Positions 60,151 through 64,000 of a stretch of DNA of 64,000 nucleotides are shown piece after piece. Both the position numbers and the translations under genes were made by a program. The DNA is from Streptococcus parasanguinis CC87K (lineage in GTDB: Bacteria > Bacillota > Bacilli > Lactobacillales > Streptococcaceae): contig NZ_KI669401.1 of NCBI RefSeq assembly GCF_000507765.1, forward strand, positions 186,001-250,000. The letters run 5' to 3'. The first letter of the stretch is position 1; every line of letters starts with the position of its first letter. The notes under the pieces were generated by a model. It did not search any database, had not been told where the DNA came from, and saw only the letters and a list, made by a program, of their open reading frames with translations.

Positions 60151-61500
60151 ATGGGTAAATATTTTGGGACGGACGGTGTCCGTGGAGAAGCAAATGTAGA
60201 ATTAACGCCAGAATTGGCTTTTAAACTAGGCCGTTTCGGTGGCTATGTGTTGAGCCAACATGAAGAAGAAACACCCTTGGTATTTGTTGGACGTGATACG
60301 CGTATTTCTGGTGAAATGTTAGAGCATGCCTTAATTGCTGGCCTCTTATCTGTTGGAATTCGCGTCTACAAGTTGGGTGTGATTGCAACGCCAGGTGTTG
60401 CTTATCTAGTTCGTACGGAAAAAGCCAGTGCCGGAGTTATGATTTCTGCTAGCCACAATCCAGCCTTGGACAATGGCATCAAATTCTTTGGTGGTGATGG
60501 CTTCAAATTGGATGATGATCGCGAACTTGAAATTGAAGCCTTGCTTGATGCTGCTGAAGATACCCTTCCACGTCCAAGTGCCCAAGGTTTAGGAACGGTC
60601 ATGGAATATCCAGAAGGCTTGCGTAAGTATCAAGAATTCCTTGTATCGACAGGTGTCCAACTCGAGGGCATGCACGTAGTCTTAGATACAGCAAATGGTG
60701 CAGCCTCTACTAGTGCCCGTCAAATCTTTGCAGATCTGGGAGCTCAATTGACCGTCATCGGTGAAAACCCAGATGGTTTGAACATCAATGATGGGGTTGG
60801 TTCTACTCACCCAGAGCATTTGCAAGAGAAAGTCAAAGAAGTAGGCGCAGCGATTGGTCTAGCCTTTGACGGAGACAGCGATCGCTTGATTGCAGTGGAT
60901 GAAAATGGAGAGATCGTTGACGGGGATAAGATCATGTACATCATCGGTTCTTATCTTTCAAGCAAAGGCTTGCTCGAAAAAAATACGATCGTCACAACCG
61001 TCATGTCCAATCTCGGCTTCCACAAGGCATTAGATGCGAAGGGAATTCAAAAAGAAATCACAGCTGTTGGAGATCGTTATGTGGTCGAAGAGATGCGCAA
61101 GTCTGGTTACAACCTTGGTGGTGAACAATCCGGTCACGTCGTCATCATGGATTACAACACGACTGGTGATGGTCAATTAACAGGAGTTCAATTGACTAAA
61201 ATCATGCAAGAAACCGGCAAGAAATTATCTGAATTGGCTGCTGAAGTAACCATTTATCCACAAAAACTCGTCAATATCCGGGTTGAAAATAGCATGAAAG
61301 ATAAGGCGATGGAAGTACCTGCTATTCGTGAAATCATTGAAAAAATGGAAGCGGAGATGGCAGGAAATGGACGTATTTTGGTACGTCCAAGTGGAACTGA
61401 ACCCCTCCTTCGAGTGATGGCAGAAGCACCAACCCATGAAGAAGTGGACTACTATGTAGATACCATTGCTGCAGTTGTTCAAGCAGAAATCGGACTTTAA
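60151..61500 (+). CDS. glmM: Phosphoglucosamine mutase
   Basis: Interconverts glucosamine-6-phosphate and glucosamine-1-phosphate for UDP-GlcNAc synthesis. The 449-residue protein has the phosphoserine in [16 protein letters not shown] (Ser near residue 101), the metal loop [14 protein letters not shown], the sugar-binding GGEQSGHVV and the phosphate-binding [14 protein letters not shown]. Forms an operon with cdaA and cdaR; GlmM is known to bind and restrain CdaA. Confidence 0.97.
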   Translation: MGKYFGTDGVRGEANVELTPELAFKLGRFGGYVLSQHEEETPLVFVGRDTRISGEMLEHALIAGLLSVGIRVYKLGVIATPGVAYLVRTEKASAGVMISASHNPALDNGIKFFGGDGFKLDDDRELEIEALLDAAEDTLPRPSAQGLGTVMEYPEGLRKYQEFLVSTGVQLEGMHVVLDTANGAASTSARQIFADLGAQLTVIGENPDGLNINDGVGSTHPEHLQEKVKEVGAAIGLAFDGDSDRLIAVDENGEIVDGDKIMYIIGSYLSSKGLLEKNTIVTTVMSNLGFHKALDAKGIQKEITAVGDRYVVEEMRKSGYNLGGEQSGHVVIMDYNTTGDGQLTGVQLTKIMQETGKKLSELAAEVTIYPQKLVNIRVENSMKDKAMEVPAIREIIEKMEAEMAGNGRILVRPSGTEPLLRVMAEAPTHEEVDYYVDTIAAVVQAEIGL

Positions 61501-61547
61501 CCTTGTAAAAAACATGGCTCGCAAATAGGCGAGCAGAGGAGGTATAT

Positions 61548-62909
61548 ATGAAACAGGTTCGTCAAATTGTATGGGCACTTGCCTTAGTGCTAACGATTCT
61601 ATTCACAGCTGGTTTGACTAAAACAATACATGCTGCAGAAGTCTCATCATATACACAGACAGCACGTCTAACGAAAGACGGTAACACGCTAACAAATGGG
61701 AGCAAGGTGTTGACAAATGAAAAATTGTCAGCAAGTATTTATTTAGCCTTTCCAGATTCGCAAACTATTCAAGCTGGTGATACCTTAACTCTTAGTTTGC
61801 CAAAAGAATTAGCCCTCTACACAGCACTGGAATTCAATGTTCTTGAGGAAGGTCAATCAAATGGTCAGACGGTGGGGAAAGCTGTCGTTGATACAGCTAA
61901 GAAAACAGTGACCGTTACCTTTAATGATTATTTCGCATCTCATCCACTCAACAAACGAGTTGCTCTTCATTTTGATGTAAAAGTAGACTCAGAAGTAGTT
62001 ACAAAAACTTCTCCAATCCAGTTTAAACTAGGAAATACAGATTTTTCATTTAATTATGAAAAAACAGCTGGAGAAGCTGGAGACTATGAGATGAAATACG
62101 GTTACCAAGATAAGTCTGATCCAACCATTATCAAATGGCGGATTCTCTTAAATGCTCGCCAAGATATGCTTCGTGGAATGGTCATTAAAGACCAATTCGG
62201 AGATGGCTTAACATTGGTTGAAGGGAGCTTACGCGCTGTTCGTTATGCTCCTGTAGAAGGTGGGATTAAGAACGAAGCTCAGATATTAAGTCTCCCAGTT
62301 CTGGATAACTTTACTAAAAAAGCTGTTTTCAATAAGAATGCAGATGGAAAGATCACTGGTTTTACAATTGAATTTGGTGATAATTACAATTGGCCAATGT
62401 ATATTGAATATTCTACAAAAGTGGCACCTGGAACGAAAGTCGGTGATGTTGTCCATAATACATTAACATGGACAGCAACCAATTTCCCAGCACCGCGTAG
62501 TTTAACCCGTGAATTGAGATTGGAATCAGGAACCGGAGAGGGATTAGGTGAGAAAGAACAAACACCACCGACACCTAGCTCAACCTCCTCATCAAGTTCT
62601 AGTTCTTCATCAAGCTCTAGTTCTTCATCAAGCTCTAGTTCTTCATCAAGCTCTAGTTCTTCATCAAGCTCTAGTTCTTCATCAAGCTCATCATCTTCAA
62701 CGAGTTCCAGTTCTACATCGAACTCAACATCCACATCAAGTTCTTCATTGAAATCATCTTCATCTTCTGTTAAAGAAGAAGCCCCAAAACCTGGTAAGAA
62801 AAAAGTTCTTCCAAGTACAGGTGAAAAGATGACACCGGTAGTTCTTGTCATGGGTGTCTTCCTAGCAATTCTATCGGTTGGTATTTTACGTGTAAGAAAA
62901 GATTCTTAA
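61548..62909 (+). CDS. LPxTG surface adhesin with collagen-binding-like domain
   Basis: A 453-residue cell-wall protein. Signal peptide about 1-30 (LTILFTAGLTKTIHA); two immunoglobulin-like adhesin domains, the first SASIYLAFPDSQTIQAGDTLTLSLPKELALY and the second MKYGYQDKSDPTIIKWRILLNARQDMLRGMVIKDQFGDGLTL, like the collagen-binding or fibrinogen-binding fold of MSCRAMMs; a serine-rich stalk (about 346-405); and sorting signal LPSTGEK (near 421) with helix and RVRKDS tail. The ligand is unknown. GAGGAGG precedes the ATG, just after a small hairpin (GCTCGC with GCGAGC, 61517-61534). Confidence 0.88.
   Translation: MKQVRQIVWALALVLTILFTAGLTKTIHAAEVSSYTQTARLTKDGNTLTNGSKVLTNEKLSASIYLAFPDSQTIQAGDTLTLSLPKELALYTALEFNVLEEGQSNGQTVGKAVVDTAKKTVTVTFNDYFASHPLNKRVALHFDVKVDSEVVTKTSPIQFKLGNTDFSFNYEKTAGEAGDYEMKYGYQDKSDPTIIKWRILLNARQDMLRGMVIKDQFGDGLTLVEGSLRAVRYAPVEGGIKNEAQILSLPVLDNFTKKAVFNKNADGKITGFTIEFGDNYNWPMYIEYSTKVAPGTKVGDVVHNTLTWTATNFPAPRSLTRELRLESGTGEGLGEKEQTPPTPSSTSSSSSSSSSSSSSSSSSSSSSSSSSSSSSSSSSSSSSSTSSSSTSNSTSTSSSSLKSSSSSVKEEAPKPGKKKVLPSTGEKMTPVVLVMGVFLAILSVGILRVRKDS
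62589..62698 (+). repeat. 18-bp tandem repeat encoding polyserine
   Basis: The sequence ATCAAGCTCTAGTTCTTC repeats with period 18 at 62591, 62609, 62627, 62645, 62663 and 62681, six copies differing at one base in the first. As 18 is a multiple of three, slippage changes the length of the serine stalk without breaking the reading frame. Confidence 0.97.
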
Positions 62910-62921
62910 TATGATCAATGA

Positions 62922-62949
62922 AAGATCAGACTTCTGTCTGGTCTTTTTG
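62922..62949 (+). terminator. Adhesin gene terminator
   Basis: AAGATCAGAC (62922-62931) pairs with GTCTGGTCTT (62936-62945), one wobble, followed by TTTTG. Confidence 0.9.
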
Positions 62950-62961
62950 TGTAGGCTCGAT

Positions 62962-62994
62962 TTGAAAAATCCCCTATTTCGTGGTAAAATAGGG
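62962..62994 (+). promoter_or_regulatory. Promoter of DUF4044-obgE with an inverted repeat
   Basis: TTGAAA (62962-62967) and TAAAAT (62985-62990), 17-bp spacer. CCCTATTT (62972-62979) and AAATAGGG (62987-62994) form an 8-bp inverted repeat covering the spacer and -10, a possible operator. Confidence 0.7.
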
Positions 62995-63026
62995 CTAATG
63001 AATTTATAGTAATCGAGGTATTAGAA

Positions 63027-63158
63027 GTGGCTTTTGGAGATAACGGAAAACGTAAAAAAACACCATTTGAAATGATCACGATGGTGGTCATTGTGATTAT
63101 GTTGATTGTAACGGTTGGTGCAATATTTGCAACCGCAATTGGTGCTCTTTCTTACTAA
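63027..63158 (+). CDS. DUF4044 small membrane protein
   Basis: A 43-residue protein starting with GTG at 63027: MAFGDNGKRKKTPFEMITMV followed by a hydrophobic helix (VIVIMLIVTVGAIFATAIGA) and LSY. GAGG lies 8 nt upstream of the GTG. DUF4044 proteins are found upstream of obgE in streptococci; the function is unknown. It is too short for a standard length cut-off, but the start, coding pattern and position support it. Confidence 0.85.
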   Translation: MAFGDNGKRKKTPFEMITMVVIVIMLIVTVGAIFATAIGALSY

Positions 63159-63191
63159 GACGCACACAGAAATAAAGGAAATCATCTATTT

Positions 63192-64000
63192 ATGAGTATG
63201 TTTTTAGATACAGCCAAGATTAAGGTCAAGGCTGGAAATGGCGGCGATGGCATGGTGGCTTTTCGTCGCGAAAAATATGTCCCTAATGGCGGACCTTGGG
63301 GTGGTGATGGAGGTCGTGGTGGCAATGTCATCTTCGTAGTAGACGAAGGCTTGCGTACCTTGATGGACTTCCGTTATAACAGGCATTTCAAAGCCCAAAA
63401 TGGGGAAAAAGGAATGACCAAAGGGATGCACGGACGGGGAGCAGAAGATCTCTATGTACGAGTCCCTCAAGGAACGACAGTCCGAGATGCTGAGACTGGC
63501 AAGGTCATTACGGACCTAGTCGAGAATGGACAAGAGTACATTGTTGCCCACGGTGGCCGTGGCGGACGTGGAAACATTCGTTTTGCTACTCCTAAAAATC
63601 CAGCTCCAGAGATTTCTGAGAACGGGGAACCTGGTCAGGAACGCGAACTTGAATTAGAGCTCAAGGTCTTGGCAGACGTTGGTTTGGTTGGCTTCCCATC
63701 AGTAGGGAAATCAACTCTTCTTAGTGTCATCACTTCAGCCAAACCAAAGATTGGAGCTTATCATTTCACAACCATCGTTCCAAACTTGGGCATGGTTCGG
63801 ACACCGTCAGGTGAATCCTTTGCAGTCGCGGACCTTCCTGGATTGATCGAAGGGGCTAGCCAAGGTGTCGGACTCGGAACCCAGTTCCTTCGTCACATCG
63901 AGCGCACCCGTGTTATCTTGCATGTTATTGATATGTCAGCCAGTGAAGGACGTGACCCTTATGAAGACTATGTTCAAATCAATAAAGAGCTTGAAACCTA
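63192..64000 (+). CDS. obgE: GTPase ObgE, N-terminal part (cut by window end)
   Basis: Essential ribosome-associated GTPase involved in 50S assembly and growth control. About 269 residues are present. The glycine-rich Obg domain ([38 protein letters not shown]; about 1-158) is followed by the G domain with P-loop [12 protein letters not shown] (about 165-176), the switch region with the conserved threonine ([11 protein letters not shown]) and G3 [12 protein letters not shown]. The start and the DUF4044 neighbour match other streptococci. The 3' part lies outside the window. Confidence 0.97.
   Translation, partial: MSMFLDTAKIKVKAGNGGDGMVAFRREKYVPNGGPWGGDGGRGGNVIFVVDEGLRTLMDFRYNRHFKAQNGEKGMTKGMHGRGAEDLYVRVPQGTTVRDAETGKVITDLVENGQEYIVAHGGRGGRGNIRFATPKNPAPEISENGEPGQERELELELKVLADVGLVGFPSVGKSTLLSVITSAKPKIGAYHFTTIVPNLGMVRTPSGESFAVADLPGLIEGASQGVGLGTQFLRHIERTRVILHVIDMSASEGRDPYEDYVQINKELET

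Noticed and set aside
62589..62698. CRISPR array
   Set aside because: The period is 18 bp with no unique spacers; it is a coding polyserine microsatellite.
62384..62851. 155-codon minus-strand frame rich in Glu, Asp and Leu
   Set aside because: It is the antisense of the serine microsatellite of the adhesin gene and has no independent support.

Overview
The window looks like a chromosomal segment of a viridans-type Streptococcus. The pattern (complete arginine deiminase operon, glycogen operon, competence genes coiA and endA, a YSIRK/LPxTG zinc metalloprotease, CdaA-CdaR-GlmM, MurT-GatD) fits the sanguinis/parasanguinis/mitis side of the genus. The species is an inference from gene content and order. 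No tRNA or rRNA gene was seen.

Layout. 1-7.4 kb: 3' end of arcA, then arcB, arcC, arcD and arcT (arginine to ornithine, ammonia, CO2 and ATP), closed by a bidirectional terminator; facing it are an ArgR-family regulator, queA and a small membrane protein. 7.5-11 kb: nagB behind a strong promoter carrying a NagR-type operator, a D,D-carboxypeptidase (dacA) and an MFS transporter. 11-16.4 kb: a lipoprotein, coiA behind a late-competence box, pepF, an O-methyltransferase and prsA. 16.4-19.8 kb: an alanine-type T-box leader, a LURP-one-related gene and alaS.

19.8-22.2 kb is the unusual part. It is a decayed accessory island between alaS and a 433-bp second copy of the alaS 3' end. It holds remnants that read as cas1 and cas2, one degenerate sequence like the end of a type III-A CRISPR repeat, an unidentified protein fragment and an intact small membrane protein. 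Directly after it lies a roughly 170-nt non-coding element with nested stems and a possible pseudoknot, set between two near-identical terminator hairpins.

22.2-28.3 kb: nrdH-nrdE-nrdF (class Ib ribonucleotide reductase, leftward) with two NrdR boxes, then ptsH-ptsI. 28.3-34.3 kb: glgB-glgC-glgD-glgA behind a promoter with a CcpA cre site. 34.5-40.4 kb: a 1984-residue M26-type zinc metalloprotease with N-terminal sortase anchor, 27-residue repeats and G5 domains. 40.6-47 kb: the F1Fo ATPase operon atpEBFHAGDC. 47-50.6 kb: a DUF1146 protein, murA, epuA, endA and a membrane-anchored matrixin-like protease. 50.7-56 kb: an ABC-F ATPase, an Rgg-type regulator and two tandem paralogous MFS exporters. 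56-58.4 kb (leftward): LapA-like protein, gatD, murT. 58.5-61.5 kb: cdaA-cdaR-glmM. 61.5-64 kb: an LPxTG adhesin with an 18-bp serine microsatellite, a DUF4044 peptide and the 5' part of obgE.

Most of the window is core genome. The alaS-nrdF interval is the accessory hotspot, and the Rgg/tandem-MFS locus and the structured element are the next most unusual parts. All structural and motif statements are by eye; no folding or database search was run.
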